This document shows, piece by piece, positions 47,038 through 56,879 of a DNA stretch of 64,000 bases. The notes below the pieces were generated by a model, which was not told the DNA's origin, did not search any database, and saw only the letters and a program-made list of their open reading frames with translations. Positions within the stretch are counted from its first letter, which is position 1, and the number at the start of each line of letters is the position of its first letter. The stretch covers positions 248,001 to 312,000 of the forward strand of contig NZ_QKRX01000001.1 of NCBI RefSeq assembly GCF_003284585.1, written 5' to 3'. The translations under genes and the position numbers were made by a program. Source of the DNA: Nitrincola tibetensis (GTDB taxonomy: Bacteria; Pseudomonadota; Gammaproteobacteria; Pseudomonadales; Balneatricaceae).

Positions 47038-47718
47038 ATGTTGAATCTTGCTGCTATACGTAACCAGTCATTACCTTACATATTGAGTTCGATTGGTATG
47101 ATCACTTTGCTGTTTTACCTTGATGTCAGGGCGGCGGATGTACAGGTTTTGGTTGTAAGTGAGTCACAGCAACCACTTGTTAACGCTGTGATTGTGATAG
47201 AGCCACTAGGTCAGCCGCTGAATAATACCTTTAATGCGACGGCGCAGGTTGCTCAAATTGACCGAGCATTTGTTCCTCATGTCCAGGTGGTCCAGACTCA
47301 CACCTCTGTTAGCTTTCCTAATCATGATGATGTTCGCCATCATGTCTATTCTTTTTCCGAGGCTAAGCGGTTTGAACTGCCACTCTATCAGGGGACTGAA
47401 GCAGCGCCCGTTGTCTTCGATCAGGCCGGAATCGTTACGTTAGCGTGCAATATTCATGATCAGATGTTGGGCTTTGTGTATGTTACTGATAGCCCATGGT
47501 TCGCTGTCACCAATGCATCGGGGCAAGCCATGCTAAGGGTGCCTGACGCGTCAGATTACAGGTTACGTGTTTGGCATCCGAGTTTAGGCGCCAATGAGTC
47601 GGGTGTTGAAGCGCAGTACACCGCGGATCAACTGCACGCATTGGTTGTGACACTCGAACCACCTCTACTTGATTCGCGGCGATTGATTCGTCGAACACTG
47701 CCTTCACATCCTCATTAG
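47038..47718 (+). CDS. Secreted cupredoxin-like protein (often annotated methylamine utilization protein)
   Basis: 226 aa from the ATG at 47038; upstream TTG/GTG starts are possible. A signal peptide (YILSSIGMITLLFYLDVRA) is followed by a plastocyanin-like domain of about 120 residues with the type 1 copper set: His in DDVRHHVYSF, then Cys-x2-His-x4-Met-like LACNIHDQMLG. A further beta domain (VTNASGQAMLRVPD) closes the protein. Periplasmic copper binding or electron transfer is inferred. It is followed after 21 bp by a membrane class III cyclase, suggesting a sensor pair. No methylamine dehydrogenase genes are present, so the common annotation is uninformative. Confidence 0.8.
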   Translation: MLNLAAIRNQSLPYILSSIGMITLLFYLDVRAADVQVLVVSESQQPLVNAVIVIEPLGQPLNNTFNATAQVAQIDRAFVPHVQVVQTHTSVSFPNHDDVRHHVYSFSEAKRFELPLYQGTEAAPVVFDQAGIVTLACNIHDQMLGFVYVTDSPWFAVTNASGQAMLRVPDASDYRLRVWHPSLGANESGVEAQYTADQLHALVVTLEPPLLDSRRLIRRTLPSHPH

Positions 47719-47739
47719 TGTGTTGATGAGTATTTCATC

Positions 47740-49620
47740 ATGAGGTGGCAATTTCGACGATTCCACAGTCAACTCCTGCTCTTCTTTCTTGGATTGTTTA
47801 CGTTGATTCAATTGCTGGGTTTTGTTGTCACCCGCCAGTTGAGTGAGCGGGATGCACATTCACGTGTCACTGAGTCGTTAGCAATAGCAGGGGGTGCGCT
47901 AGAGCAACAGTTGATCGATAGAAACTCACGTTTGTTAGAGGCGGGTCGTTTGCTTGCGGGTGATTTTGCATTTAAAAGTGCTTGGTCAACGCGCGATACA
48001 CCGACGTTGCTATCGATGCTCAATAATCATCGTAATCGAATCGGTGCTGATTGGATGGCCTTTGTCGATTTAGATGACATTTTGGTGGCCGATACGCTTC
48101 AGCTGGACAGCATAGGGAAAAGGTTTACTCATCCAGCACTGGTTGATGAGGCTTTTGAGAGTGATGGGGGAGAGGCTTCCGGTATTCTTTTTATTCATGA
48201 TCGCTTGTTGCAAGTTATTATTTTACCGCTGATGTCGCCTTTTCATGAGGCTTGGATTCTGATTGGCTTTGAATTGGATCATCGATTAGTGCATCAGTTA
48301 CAGTCATTCGTCCGAGCCGATATCTCCATTGTCCGAATGGATACGACGCCCCCAGCCGTTTATGTGAGTACACTGGAACCGGATAAGCAGGTTGCGCTGC
48401 AAGACAGTTTAAAAACACACCCTTTAGACAATCAAGCACCCCAGAGAATTTCGATCCAAGGCGATCCGTATTTAAGCCTTGCCATCCAGTTGAATGCTGA
48501 GAATAACATCCCCCTTTTTACTTTGATTCAACGTGATATGGAGTCCATATTGACTCCTTATCGTCAATTACAACACATCTTGGCTTTTTTGTTTGCGGCT
48601 GGTGTTTTAGCAACGGGGCTTGGAACCGCCATGTTGGCAAAAGGCATTGCGGGACCCTTGCGTAAACTTGCTTTAAGCACAGAGCGGATTGCAGCTGGCG
48701 ATTATCAGCAACACATTTCGTCAGATAGAAAAGATGAGTTAGGGCAGTTAACCCATGCCTTTAACCATATGGCAAAAGGATTAGCAGAAAGAGATAAGGT
48801 GCGCGATTTACTTGGAAAAGTTGTGTCACCCGAAATCGCCCATAGGCTTTTGAGTCGTGATGCTACATTAGGAGGGGAGGATCGAGATGTCACCATCATG
48901 TTTACCGACTGCCATGGTTTTACTGCATTCTCCGAGAGCCGTGCCCCGCAAGAGGTTCTGGAACAGCTTAATCATACCTTGACGAGGCTTACTCATTTTA
49001 TTGAAAAAGAATCGGGGGTTGTCGATAAGTACATAGGCGATGCGGTGATGGCATTATTCGGTGCCCCTGTTGAGCAGCCTGATGCGGCGAGTCGAGCTGT
49101 TCGAGCCGCCATGGCAATCATAAACACTATGCAGGGCAGTGAGGATGTATTGCAGGTCGGCATTGGCATCAATACTGGAAGAGTTGTGGCGGGTAATATG
49201 GGATCAACGAATCGCCTGAATTACAGTGTTATTGGCGATAATGTTAATTTAGCATCCCGTTTGGAGTCGTTAACTCGATATTATGGGGTGTCGATACTGG
49301 TCAGTGAATATACCCGTGAACAGTCACTGGAAATTACCTATCGCGAGATTGATCGAGTCATGGTGAAAGGGAAGCGGATTGCTGTTTCAATTTTTGAGCC
49401 CTTGGTTGAAGAGGTCAGCATCGAGCTTTTGCAACAGCATCAAAGCGCATTGAAGCACTACCGAATGGGTGAGTTTGCACAAGCGTTAGACACCTTCCAA
49501 GGCCTGGCGCTTGCATGGCCATGTCAGTTGTATTCCATCTATTGTGATCGCTGTCAGCAGTACCTTGAATCTCCACCGGAACCGGACTGGCAAGGTATCA
49601 CGCGCTTTGAGACGAAGTGA
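47740..49620 (+). CDS. Membrane HAMP-class III adenylate/guanylate cyclase
   Basis: 626 aa. Helix at about 12-32, CACHE-like periplasmic domain (35-275, WMAFVDLDDILVADT, FIHDRLLQVIILPL), second helix (about 280-305), HAMP (AGPLRKLALSTERIAAGDY) and a class III catalytic domain (about 370-545). Metal-binding aspartates are in IMFTDCHGF and KYIGDAVMALFG; the substrate lysine (VDKYIGD) and NVNLASRLE transition-state motif favour adenylate. It should make cAMP in response to a periplasmic ligand, plausibly detected with the co-encoded cupredoxin. About 80 extra residues after the cyclase domain are helical and unassigned. Confidence 0.9.
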   Translation: MRWQFRRFHSQLLLFFLGLFTLIQLLGFVVTRQLSERDAHSRVTESLAIAGGALEQQLIDRNSRLLEAGRLLAGDFAFKSAWSTRDTPTLLSMLNNHRNRIGADWMAFVDLDDILVADTLQLDSIGKRFTHPALVDEAFESDGGEASGILFIHDRLLQVIILPLMSPFHEAWILIGFELDHRLVHQLQSFVRADISIVRMDTTPPAVYVSTLEPDKQVALQDSLKTHPLDNQAPQRISIQGDPYLSLAIQLNAENNIPLFTLIQRDMESILTPYRQLQHILAFLFAAGVLATGLGTAMLAKGIAGPLRKLALSTERIAAGDYQQHISSDRKDELGQLTHAFNHMAKGLAERDKVRDLLGKVVSPEIAHRLLSRDATLGGEDRDVTIMFTDCHGFTAFSESRAPQEVLEQLNHTLTRLTHFIEKESGVVDKYIGDAVMALFGAPVEQPDAASRAVRAAMAIINTMQGSEDVLQVGIGINTGRVVAGNMGSTNRLNYSVIGDNVNLASRLESLTRYYGVSILVSEYTREQSLEITYREIDRVMVKGKRIAVSIFEPLVEEVSIELLQQHQSALKHYRMGEFAQALDTFQGLALAWPCQLYSIYCDRCQQYLESPPEPDWQGITRFETK

Positions 49621-49720
49621 TAGGCATAAAAAATAGCCATTTGAGCGGTAATGTCATGCGACTTAGCTTGAACTGTATCTGGCACTATCGGAATAGACAC
49701 TTTATAGGTTGTATAATTAA

Positions 49721-50206
49721 CTAACTGACTTTAAATAATTTTTGCTCAAGCTCCAATAAACCCGCCTTACGATTTAACCCACCCGCATAACCCGTGAGTT
49801 TGCCACTTTTTCCAATGACTCTATGGCAAGGGACGATAATTGAAATTGGATTCTTCCCATTGGCCAATCCGACGGCTCTGACTGCTTTTGGATTGCCTAT
49901 GGCATCCGCAATCTGTTGATAGCTCCAGGTTTCACCATACGGGATCTCGCGTAATACTTGCCATACTGATTGTTGGAATACAGTGCCTTTTGCCGCTAAG
50001 GGCAGAGTAAATGACGTGCGTTGACCGGCAAAATACTCATCTAACTGTTTGATTGTATTAATAAGTATAGGATTGTCTTCAGATTTGTCTCCTAAGTGTT
50101 TAGGCATGGTGGTTTCTATTTCAAACCAAGCGCCAAGTAAACCTTGCTCGCAGGCTTGTAACGTCATGATCCCTAAGGGGCTGTGGTAATGGGTGAAGGT
50201 ATTCAT
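49721..50206 (-). CDS. ogt: Methylated-DNA-[protein]-cysteine S-methyltransferase (Ogt)
   Basis: 161 aa. The suicide cysteine is Cys127 in IIVPCHRVIG, with the Arg finger region GNPKAVRAVGLANGKNP and the helix-turn-helix VWQVLREIPYGETWSYQQIA typical of O6-alkylguanine alkyltransferases. It transfers alkyl groups from O6-alkylguanine irreversibly to itself. It lacks the Ada regulatory domain, which is instead on the adjacent Ada-AlkA protein; the two genes abut (1 bp apart) and form an adaptive-response operon. Confidence 0.95.
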   Translation of the reverse strand: MNTFTHYHSPLGIMTLQACEQGLLGAWFEIETTMPKHLGDKSEDNPILINTIKQLDEYFAGQRTSFTLPLAAKGTVFQQSVWQVLREIPYGETWSYQQIADAIGNPKAVRAVGLANGKNPISIIVPCHRVIGKSGKLTGYAGGLNRKAGLLELEQKLFKVS

Positions 50207-50207
50207 C

Positions 50208-51572
50208 TTATTGATTCCAGCAATGAAAGGTGGCGTAGCTCCCCCAAGGGGCTGCGTTAGTGGCGTTCAGTTCAGGGAAACGGAGCAAGACTTTCTTTAC
50301 CACTAAGTCAGTGTCTAAAAAGCAATCCGAGTTAGATTGGCCTCTTAACCTAGCGTAGTTAGCGGTCCAAGGCCCAATACCTTTTAATGCTAACCAAGAG
50401 TCGATATCGGCTTCAGGGGTGTGGTGAATGAATTCTGCAAAACGTTTTAAGGTCTCTTTTCGGCTTTTCGGCATCTTTAAAAAGCTCAAGTCGAGCTGCG
50501 TGATTTGCTCGGGTGTTGGAAAGTAAGTGGCCGAGGCCGTATGGTTATTAAGCGTGTTGACGAGCAGGTTGAGCTGGCCAATTGCCGCTTTTACTGACAC
50601 TTGTTGCCCTAAAATGGCCCGAACGCCAGCTTCCCAGCAGTTCCAAACGCCGGGAATGCGTATGCCCGAGTGAGCGACTAAGCCTGGAGCACAGTGTTCC
50701 AAATGGGTTTCGATCTGATTGATATCAGCATCGAGATCAAATAGACGGCGTAACTTTGCCACCAAGTGACGCAGTTTGGTAATGTCCTCTAACTCAAACT
50801 CAACGTCCAAATGGCCGGGTGAAGTTAAGCTGGCACGAAACCAACCTGTCGTATTCTGTAAGTTGAATGTGCGTTGATAGTAGTTATCACCCACTTGCTC
50901 AATCGCGTCTATTGCGCGTATTCGGTAGAAATCCAACAGGTGTTGCCAGTTAAAAGGACCGCGAAAGGGTAGGGTTAAGAGGTTTTTTGGCATCCGTGAC
51001 GTTTTCGACTGGCGCACTTGGCTGGGTGTGAGTTTGAGTGTTTTGATAAAGGCATCATTAAAGCGTCGTGTACTATTGAACCCACACGCAAATCCAATAT
51101 CAGTAATCGACATGGCGCTGGAGTGCAGCAACTGTTTAGCGAACATCAACTGATGGTATTGCGCATATTGCTTGGGGGATACTCCTAAATGGGTTTGGAA
51201 GAGTTGCCGTAGGTAGCGGTCGCTAATACCCAAGCGTTCGGAAAATTGAGTCAGGTTGCTCGATTGCAATTCACCTTGCTCGATGAGTTGGATGGCGCGT
51301 AGGAAGGTTGTCTCAACGCCTTTCCAGGCCCAAGAATGAGGGGCGCTATCTGGCCGGCAGCGTAGGCATGGCCGATAACCCGCTTGTAGAGCGAGTGCGG
51401 AATTTGAGAAATATTCTACATTCTCCTCTTTGGGTAGGGGAGCTGGGCATATCGGGCGGCAAAATATCCCCGTTGTTTTGACAGCAACATAAAATCGGCC
51501 ATCAAAGCGCGGATCACGGCTCATGCGAGCTTGTTGACATTGCTCTCTATCGAGTTCCAACCAAGATGGCAT
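50208..51572 (-). CDS. alkA: Ada-AlkA fusion: alkylation-sensing regulator and 3-methyladenine DNA glycosylase
   Basis: 454 aa from the ATG at 51572. An N-terminal Ada zinc domain (RFDGRFYVAVKTTGIFCRP, CPAPLPKEENVEYF, YRPCLRCRP) has the four cysteines that bind zinc and accept methyl from phosphotriesters. An AraC helix-turn-helix follows (LGISDRYLRQLFQTHLGVSP, CGFNSTRRFNDAFIKTLKLTP), then the AlkA N-terminal domain and the HhH-GPD glycosylase (LKGIGPWTANYARLRG, catalytic Asp in LDTDLV). This fused form senses methyl damage, activates transcription and excises alkylated purines. It lies one base upstream of ogt. Confidence 0.93.
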   Translation of the reverse strand: MPSWLELDREQCQQARMSRDPRFDGRFYVAVKTTGIFCRPICPAPLPKEENVEYFSNSALALQAGYRPCLRCRPDSAPHSWAWKGVETTFLRAIQLIEQGELQSSNLTQFSERLGISDRYLRQLFQTHLGVSPKQYAQYHQLMFAKQLLHSSAMSITDIGFACGFNSTRRFNDAFIKTLKLTPSQVRQSKTSRMPKNLLTLPFRGPFNWQHLLDFYRIRAIDAIEQVGDNYYQRTFNLQNTTGWFRASLTSPGHLDVEFELEDITKLRHLVAKLRRLFDLDADINQIETHLEHCAPGLVAHSGIRIPGVWNCWEAGVRAILGQQVSVKAAIGQLNLLVNTLNNHTASATYFPTPEQITQLDLSFLKMPKSRKETLKRFAEFIHHTPEADIDSWLALKGIGPWTANYARLRGQSNSDCFLDTDLVVKKVLLRFPELNATNAAPWGSYATFHCWNQ

Positions 51573-51834
51573 TGGTATCACGCGCCTTATGCAGTTTTTA
51601 TACACCAAGTGTATGCATAAATCTTAGTGATACTAGTCATTTTCGGAACTGAATGGTATTTCATACTGCCATGTTTGAGGATGGTGGGGCATCTGGAATG
51701 CTTTTTTCGGAGCCTTAACGCTTGCGCAAGCGCAAATCCAGCCCCACCCTTGCCTTATTCAGCGGATAGCATAACGCCCAGTATCACATTAACACTCCCT
51801 TCTTATGGGTGAACTGTGTAAGCAGAGCTCTACC

Positions 51835-53139
51835 TTAACGCCGCTTGATCCGTTCCAACAAAGCCTGGGTAGCAAAGCCGTCAGGAATCAGCCCCTGGTC
51901 CTTCTGGTAAGCGCTCAAGCCCCTGCGTGTGTTCGGCCCCTGAATTCCATCAGCCTCACCGACGTTATAACCCATGGCGTTCAACTCTTGCTGAAGTTCA
52001 CGTACTTGTGCACGGGTGAGCGGTAGCTGATCACGAGGCCAGGACTGCTGAATGCCCGCGCGTCCGGCAATGGCATCGCTCAAAGTGGCCACGGCTAGGG
52101 CATAGCTTGTGGCGTTGTTGTAGCGCAGAATCGCTCGGAAATTCGGTCCGACTAAAAAGGCCGGTCCCTGAGCACCCGCTGGGACGATTACACTTGCGCT
52201 GGAGAAAGACGGTAGGGAGCCATTCAAGGCTTGCACCCCTTGAGCGGCCCACTCGGCACTGCTCCGTTGCTCGGTTTGGCTATAATCAAAACCGGAGGGT
52301 AACCTGACTTCTACACCCCAAGGCTGACCTGTCTGCCAACCCGAACGGGCCAAGTAATTGGCGGTTGATGCCATGACATCGGGAATACTGCCCCAGATAT
52401 CGCGACGGCCATCGCCGTCGCCATCCTTTGCATAGGCTTCAAAGCTAGAGGGGATAAACTGGGTGTGTCCCATCGCACCCGCCCAAGAGCCAATCATATT
52501 TTCTGCAGCAATATCACCACTGTCGATAATGCGCAGTGCCGCTAGTAATTCGCCGCGGGCAAACTCACTGCGTCGACCATCGTAGGCTAAGGTTGCAAAC
52601 GCACTCAGCGCCGAAAAGTTGCCGAAGTTGCTGCCGTAACTGCTTTCAATGCCCCAAATAGCAACGATAATTTCCGCGGGCACTCCATAGCGTTGCTCCA
52701 TCTGCATTGCCGTTTGTCGATGCTCGGCCAACTTACTTCGACCGTTATTAATTCGAGCAGAGGATACGGCACCCTCTAAATATTCCCAAATTGGTCGAAC
52801 AAATTCAGGCTGGAAACGGTCGAGTTCGATCACGCGCTCCAAATAGCGTACATTATCTAGCGCCGATAGCGCTCGTGGGCTAATGCCCTGAGATGCAGCA
52901 TCACGACGGAATGCCTCAAGCCAAGCGTCAAAGTTCGCATAGCGTTTGGGTTGTTGAGCTTGTGGCTGGCGGGTTTGCTCTGTTGCCTGTGGTGCCGCTT
53001 GTGGGGTATTAGATGCCACAATCGGTGCCGTCTCTGATTGCGTCGCAGCACAGGCCGAAATCAGTGTGAAAGGCAGTAACAAACTCGCGCCTAACAGGAC
53101 TGAACGGCAGGGATGTAGTATGTTTTTATAAAGTGTCAT
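51835..53139 (-). CDS. MltB-type lytic murein transglycosylase with peptidoglycan-binding domain
   Basis: 434 aa from the ATG at 53139, set by AAAGGA. A lipobox (LLPFTLISAC, Cys30) makes it an outer-membrane lipoprotein. A Gln/Pro-rich linker leads to the SLT-2 domain with catalytic Glu165 (IWGIESSYGSN), QFIPSSFEAYAKDGDGDGR and an ARSGWQTGQPWG motif. The C-terminus is a PG_binding_1 domain (LTRAQVRELQQELNAMGYNVGE, GIQGPNTRRGLSAYQ). It cleaves the glycan strand to 1,6-anhydromuropeptides. Pro-rich tail and length match MltB homologues of Pseudomonas-like bacteria. Confidence 0.92.
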   Translation of the reverse strand: MTLYKNILHPCRSVLLGASLLLPFTLISACAATQSETAPIVASNTPQAAPQATEQTRQPQAQQPKRYANFDAWLEAFRRDAASQGISPRALSALDNVRYLERVIELDRFQPEFVRPIWEYLEGAVSSARINNGRSKLAEHRQTAMQMEQRYGVPAEIIVAIWGIESSYGSNFGNFSALSAFATLAYDGRRSEFARGELLAALRIIDSGDIAAENMIGSWAGAMGHTQFIPSSFEAYAKDGDGDGRRDIWGSIPDVMASTANYLARSGWQTGQPWGVEVRLPSGFDYSQTEQRSSAEWAAQGVQALNGSLPSFSSASVIVPAGAQGPAFLVGPNFRAILRYNNATSYALAVATLSDAIAGRAGIQQSWPRDQLPLTRAQVRELQQELNAMGYNVGEADGIQGPNTRRGLSAYQKDQGLIPDGFATQALLERIKRR

Positions 53140-53242
53140 TCTAAATTCCTTTGAGAAGTCCATGCTATTCTACACTCCTAAAGGTGCTGTTTGAATGCTG
53201 ATTCATGATTGTTAGTCAACTCGGAAATGGATACTTATTACA

Positions 53243-54220
53243 ATGAAATATTACCTTGGTGCGTATGCCGCCTCGCCTAACCATAGTGGCTGGAACGCTG
53301 AATTGGAAGTGGCTTTTTATGACGAATTAAAGGCCCTACCGAATGTGAAAGGACTAGAGCATCCATTTTTGGGTAGCTTACATCCGTATGATGACAGCTG
53401 GTTATTAGCGAATATCGACCCAGCTTGGGATTATGTGTTTACCTGTATTCCCGGCATCATGAATGCGTTGGGGCAGAACCCACGGTTTGGTATTGCCTCT
53501 TTAGATGAGGAAGGTCGCTTGGCAGCGCTGGACTTTATGCAGCAGGCCTGCACCGCCATTCACAAACTGAATGCCCATTTGGGCAGGTCAGCGGTTAAGG
53601 CGATACAAATACAAACGGCGCCAGCGCGGCATAAAGCAGCGTCATCTAAAGCGGCTTTACAAGCGTCACTCCAAACCCTGATGAGCTGGGACTGGCAGGG
53701 AGCTCACTTGGTGATCGAGCATTGTGATGCTTATGTTGATAGCCATCTTCCCTCTAAAGGCTTTTTGGCATTGGCTGATGAGCTTGAGGTGTTAACGCAG
53801 TTAAACATCCATCTACCTGCAGCACAGCGTTTGGGCATGGTCATTAACTGGGGGCGCTCGGTCATTGAGACACGTCGGGTTGAGGGTGCGCTTGAGCATA
53901 TTAAGGCAGCGCAAGCAGCAGGCGTATTAAGTGGTGTTATGTTTTCTGGAGTGTCGGACCAAAACAGTGAATATGGTGCTTGGTGTGACAGCCATCAACC
54001 ACCACGTCTTAGTGAGCAGGTGTTGCATGGTGAGCCGGGCAGCTGGATGACTGAGCAAGTAATATGGCAGTGCTTAGCGGCGGCAGGCCACGCTGAGCAA
54101 TTGCCGATTTTGGGTGCAAAAATTGGTATCCGTCCGATGTCTGCGAGTATTGAGCAGCGTATTGATTATGTTCGCAATACGCTGGCTATTTTTGATCGCT
54201 ATTTTGCGGCGACACCCTGA
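53243..54220 (+). CDS. DUF4862 family protein (TIM-barrel-like)
   Basis: 325 aa. The opening KYYLGAYAASPN, GLEHPFLGSLHPYDDSW and HLVIEHCDAY stretches fit DUF4862, a family with a xylose-isomerase-like barrel appearance (acidic/His residues at strand ends, WGRSVIETR, GVMFSGVSDQNSEYG). No function is established. It stands alone, divergent from the transglycosylase. The C-terminus KIGIRPMSASIEQRIDYVRN is conserved-looking. Metal or sugar binding is a guess from the fold only. Confidence 0.7.
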   Translation: MKYYLGAYAASPNHSGWNAELEVAFYDELKALPNVKGLEHPFLGSLHPYDDSWLLANIDPAWDYVFTCIPGIMNALGQNPRFGIASLDEEGRLAALDFMQQACTAIHKLNAHLGRSAVKAIQIQTAPARHKAASSKAALQASLQTLMSWDWQGAHLVIEHCDAYVDSHLPSKGFLALADELEVLTQLNIHLPAAQRLGMVINWGRSVIETRRVEGALEHIKAAQAAGVLSGVMFSGVSDQNSEYGAWCDSHQPPRLSEQVLHGEPGSWMTEQVIWQCLAAAGHAEQLPILGAKIGIRPMSASIEQRIDYVRNTLAIFDRYFAATP

Positions 54221-54300
54221 GCGACTTGCCTTGTTTAACCAGATAAGTAGCCAACTCTCTCTAGGCGCTGAAGCCTTCAGGCGCCTTGTTGAAAAACCTA

Positions 54301-55863
54301 TTACTCCATGGCCTCTTTCATGTCTGCAAAAATAATCGACTCCGTTAAGTTGGGGGTATTCATCTGCAACAGCTGTTGACGTATTTCTTGGGTGGCGACC
54401 ACTTTGGGTCGAATCTTACGCTGATGGAGGCGTGCAACCATATCATCAAGTGTGAAAATGGCCGTTAAGTCCAAAAAGTCGACTTTACGACAATCAAAGA
54501 TGATTTGTTGCGTACCAACGACCTTATCAACGGTTTCAATACGATCAAGCATGTGGCTGGTTGAGCCGAAGAACAATGGCCCTTTCACATGCACAATTCG
54601 TGTACCTGGGTTGGCTTTATCCAAATAGGGATAACGAGAGTTGCTTGTGTCAAACGTAATATCAGCCTCTTTTGCGACACGCCAAGTTAAAAGCCCCATG
54701 GCCAAAACAACACCCACGCCTACCGCCATCACTAGATCAACCAAGACGGTTAATGCAAACACCGAGGCCATAATGAGGGATTCAGGTCTGGGGGCCTGTT
54801 TGAGCAGTTTTAACAAGCGGTAATCAAGGATATCAATGCCGACTTTTATCAGAATGCCGGCCAATACGGCTAAAGGGATTTGCGCGGCCAGAGGCGCAAG
54901 ACCGAGCAGTAGGGTTAATAAAAATAACGAATGGATGACGCCACTGACGCGTGTTTTCCCGCCTGAATTGATGTTAACGACGGTTCTCATCGTGGCTCCA
55001 GCCCCCGGCAGTCCCCCCACAAATGAGCAAAGAATATTGCCTATGCCTTGACCAATGAGTTCCCGGTTCGGTTGGTGACGCGTTTGGGTCACGGAATCGG
55101 CGACAATAGAGGTTAATAAACTGTCAATACTTCCTAACAGCGCCAATGTTAAGCCTAGGCTGAAAATTAAGCTCCATTGGCTCAGCGTAAACGTGGGTAG
55201 ATGGAACTCGGGTAAACCCGTTGGAATTTCGCCAATGATGGGTAAATTTAAATCCAGTGCAACACTAATGAGCGTGCATAAAACCAGTGCGAGTAGTGGG
55301 GAGGGAATAAATCGACTGATCCGAATTGGCGTTAAAAAAACGATGGCGAGTGTTAATAAGCCGATACCTATAGCGTGTAGGTTCAAAAGTGAGAGGCTGA
55401 CAGGGAACTTAAGAATCGCTTCAAGCGGGGAGGCAGACGCCGGAGCACCCATCAAGGGGGCGGTTTGTAAAAGAATAATGATAACTCCGATTCCGCTCAT
55501 AAATCCTGAGATGACCGGGTAGGGAATGTAGCGAACAAGTCCTCCTGTTTTAAGCAGCCCCAAACCTATTTGGAGAATTCCACCCACTAACACAACGGCC
55601 AAAGCCATTTCAAAGCTGCCACCAAAGGCGGCAAGCGCGGAAGCAAACACAACGGTCATTGGGCCTGTCGGGCCGGATATTTGAACCCGCGTACCCCCTA
55701 AAAATGCCGCAACCAGCCCTAATACAATCGCACCATACAAACCTGCAGCTGCACCAGCCCCAGAGGCTACGCCAAATGCCAAGGCTAAAGGTAAGGCAAC
55801 CACACCAGCAGTGAGACCTCCAAAAATATCACCCTTAAGCAATGAGATCGAATAGTCTCGCAT
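54301..55863 (-). CDS. SulP-family inorganic anion transporter with STAS domain
   Basis: 520 aa. SulP signature DIFGGLTAGVVALPLALAFG at the start, ISGPTGPMTVVFASALA, SIVADSVTQTRHQPNRELIGQG and GGLPGAGATMRTVVN, then a STAS domain (about 415-510, FDCRKVDFLDLTAIFTLDDM). It belongs to a different branch from DauA, closer to sulfate/bicarbonate-type SulPs. No adjacent carbonic anhydrase or sulfur genes identify the anion. It is the second SulP in the window. Confidence 0.92.
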   Translation of the reverse strand: MRDYSISLLKGDIFGGLTAGVVALPLALAFGVASGAGAAAGLYGAIVLGLVAAFLGGTRVQISGPTGPMTVVFASALAAFGGSFEMALAVVLVGGILQIGLGLLKTGGLVRYIPYPVISGFMSGIGVIIILLQTAPLMGAPASASPLEAILKFPVSLSLLNLHAIGIGLLTLAIVFLTPIRISRFIPSPLLALVLCTLISVALDLNLPIIGEIPTGLPEFHLPTFTLSQWSLIFSLGLTLALLGSIDSLLTSIVADSVTQTRHQPNRELIGQGIGNILCSFVGGLPGAGATMRTVVNINSGGKTRVSGVIHSLFLLTLLLGLAPLAAQIPLAVLAGILIKVGIDILDYRLLKLLKQAPRPESLIMASVFALTVLVDLVMAVGVGVVLAMGLLTWRVAKEADITFDTSNSRYPYLDKANPGTRIVHVKGPLFFGSTSHMLDRIETVDKVVGTQQIIFDCRKVDFLDLTAIFTLDDMVARLHQRKIRPKVVATQEIRQQLLQMNTPNLTESIIFADMKEAME

Positions 55864-56045
55864 GGTGAATCCTTTTGTTGTTGTAATTGTTTTTTAGAGA
55901 CAATTCTATACGTTAGAGAAGATACCCGTGTCCTGCAAGTCCGACCTTGGCATTATCCAATGCATTGATGAATGCATTGAAGCGTTGCTTGACGTTAATT
56001 ATATGGATTAAGATCAAATACGTTCTGTTAACAAGGAGTGTCGCT

Positions 56046-56879
56046 ATGAGTCCTATACATCATTTTATCCAATGTTCAGGTCTAGAAGTTCATGTGACCA
56101 CTTGGGGGAATCCTTCTTCGCCCTGCGTTGTGTTGTGGCATGGACTGACTCGCACTGGGCGTGATTTTGATGAACTTGCTCAAGCGTTGAGTGCCGATTA
56201 CTTTGTTCTATGCCCTGACACACCTGGTCGAGGACTTTCCCAGTGGTGTGAGCACCCAGAACAGCAGTACACAATTCCTTTTTACGCTCAGATAGCAACA
56301 GGATTGCTTCAGTATTTTGGTGTTCGTCAGTGCAAGTGGGTTGGCACATCCATGGGCGGGTTGATTGGTATCTATTTTGCGCACCATTATCCTGCGCAGA
56401 TTGAGTCCTTGTTGGTTAATGATGTAGCACCTGAAGTGCCAGCCTTGGCGGTGGAGCGAATACGCACCTATGTTTCATTGCTGCCAACCTTCACGACATT
56501 CAATGAGCTCGAGGCTTGGTTTCGTCAGGTGTATGCATCGTTTGGTCGCAATACGGACGCTTTTTGGCAACGTATGGCCATCACCTCCGCTCGTCGTAAC
56601 AGCGAGGGGCGCCTAACCTTGCACTACGATCCTCGTTTAGTGATACCCTTTCAACAGCAGGGTAATCAGAATTTATGGGCGGAGTGGTGTGGGCTTGCTG
56701 CGAAGGTCTTGATTATCCGAGGTGAAACCTCCGATGTTTTATTGTCTGAGTTAGTGGATAAAATGTTGGCATCCAAGCCGCAGGCTCAACTGATTGAGCT
56801 GCCAGGGGTGGGCCACGCCCCAACACTTGCTCAATCAGAGTCGATTGTGCTCGTTAAGCGTTTTTTAGCTGAGTGTTGA
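56046..56879 (+). CDS. Alpha/beta fold hydrolase
   Basis: 277 aa from ATG 56046, preceded by AAGGAG; the open frame begins 33 codons earlier but without a site. Oxyanion HGLTRTGRDFDEL, nucleophile Ser in VGTSMGGLIG, His in PGVGHAPTLA. The sequence is of the general HGxxG esterase/haloalkane-dehalogenase-like group; the substrate is unknown. Its last 49 bp overlap the 3' end of the convergent DUF1853 gene, which may reduce expression when both are active. Confidence 0.85.
   Translation: MSPIHHFIQCSGLEVHVTTWGNPSSPCVVLWHGLTRTGRDFDELAQALSADYFVLCPDTPGRGLSQWCEHPEQQYTIPFYAQIATGLLQYFGVRQCKWVGTSMGGLIGIYFAHHYPAQIESLLVNDVAPEVPALAVERIRTYVSLLPTFTTFNELEAWFRQVYASFGRNTDAFWQRMAITSARRNSEGRLTLHYDPRLVIPFQQQGNQNLWAEWCGLAAKVLIIRGETSDVLLSELVDKMLASKPQAQLIELPGVGHAPTLAQSESIVLVKRFLAEC

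Noticed and set aside
47038-47718. Methylamine utilization gene cluster
   Set aside because: Only the cupredoxin-like gene is present; no mau dehydrogenase or maturation genes.
51720-51731. Palindrome GCTTGCGCAAGC near the alkA start
   Set aside because: It is 150 bp upstream of the alkA start, beyond the MltB stop, and does not match a known Ada site; may be chance.
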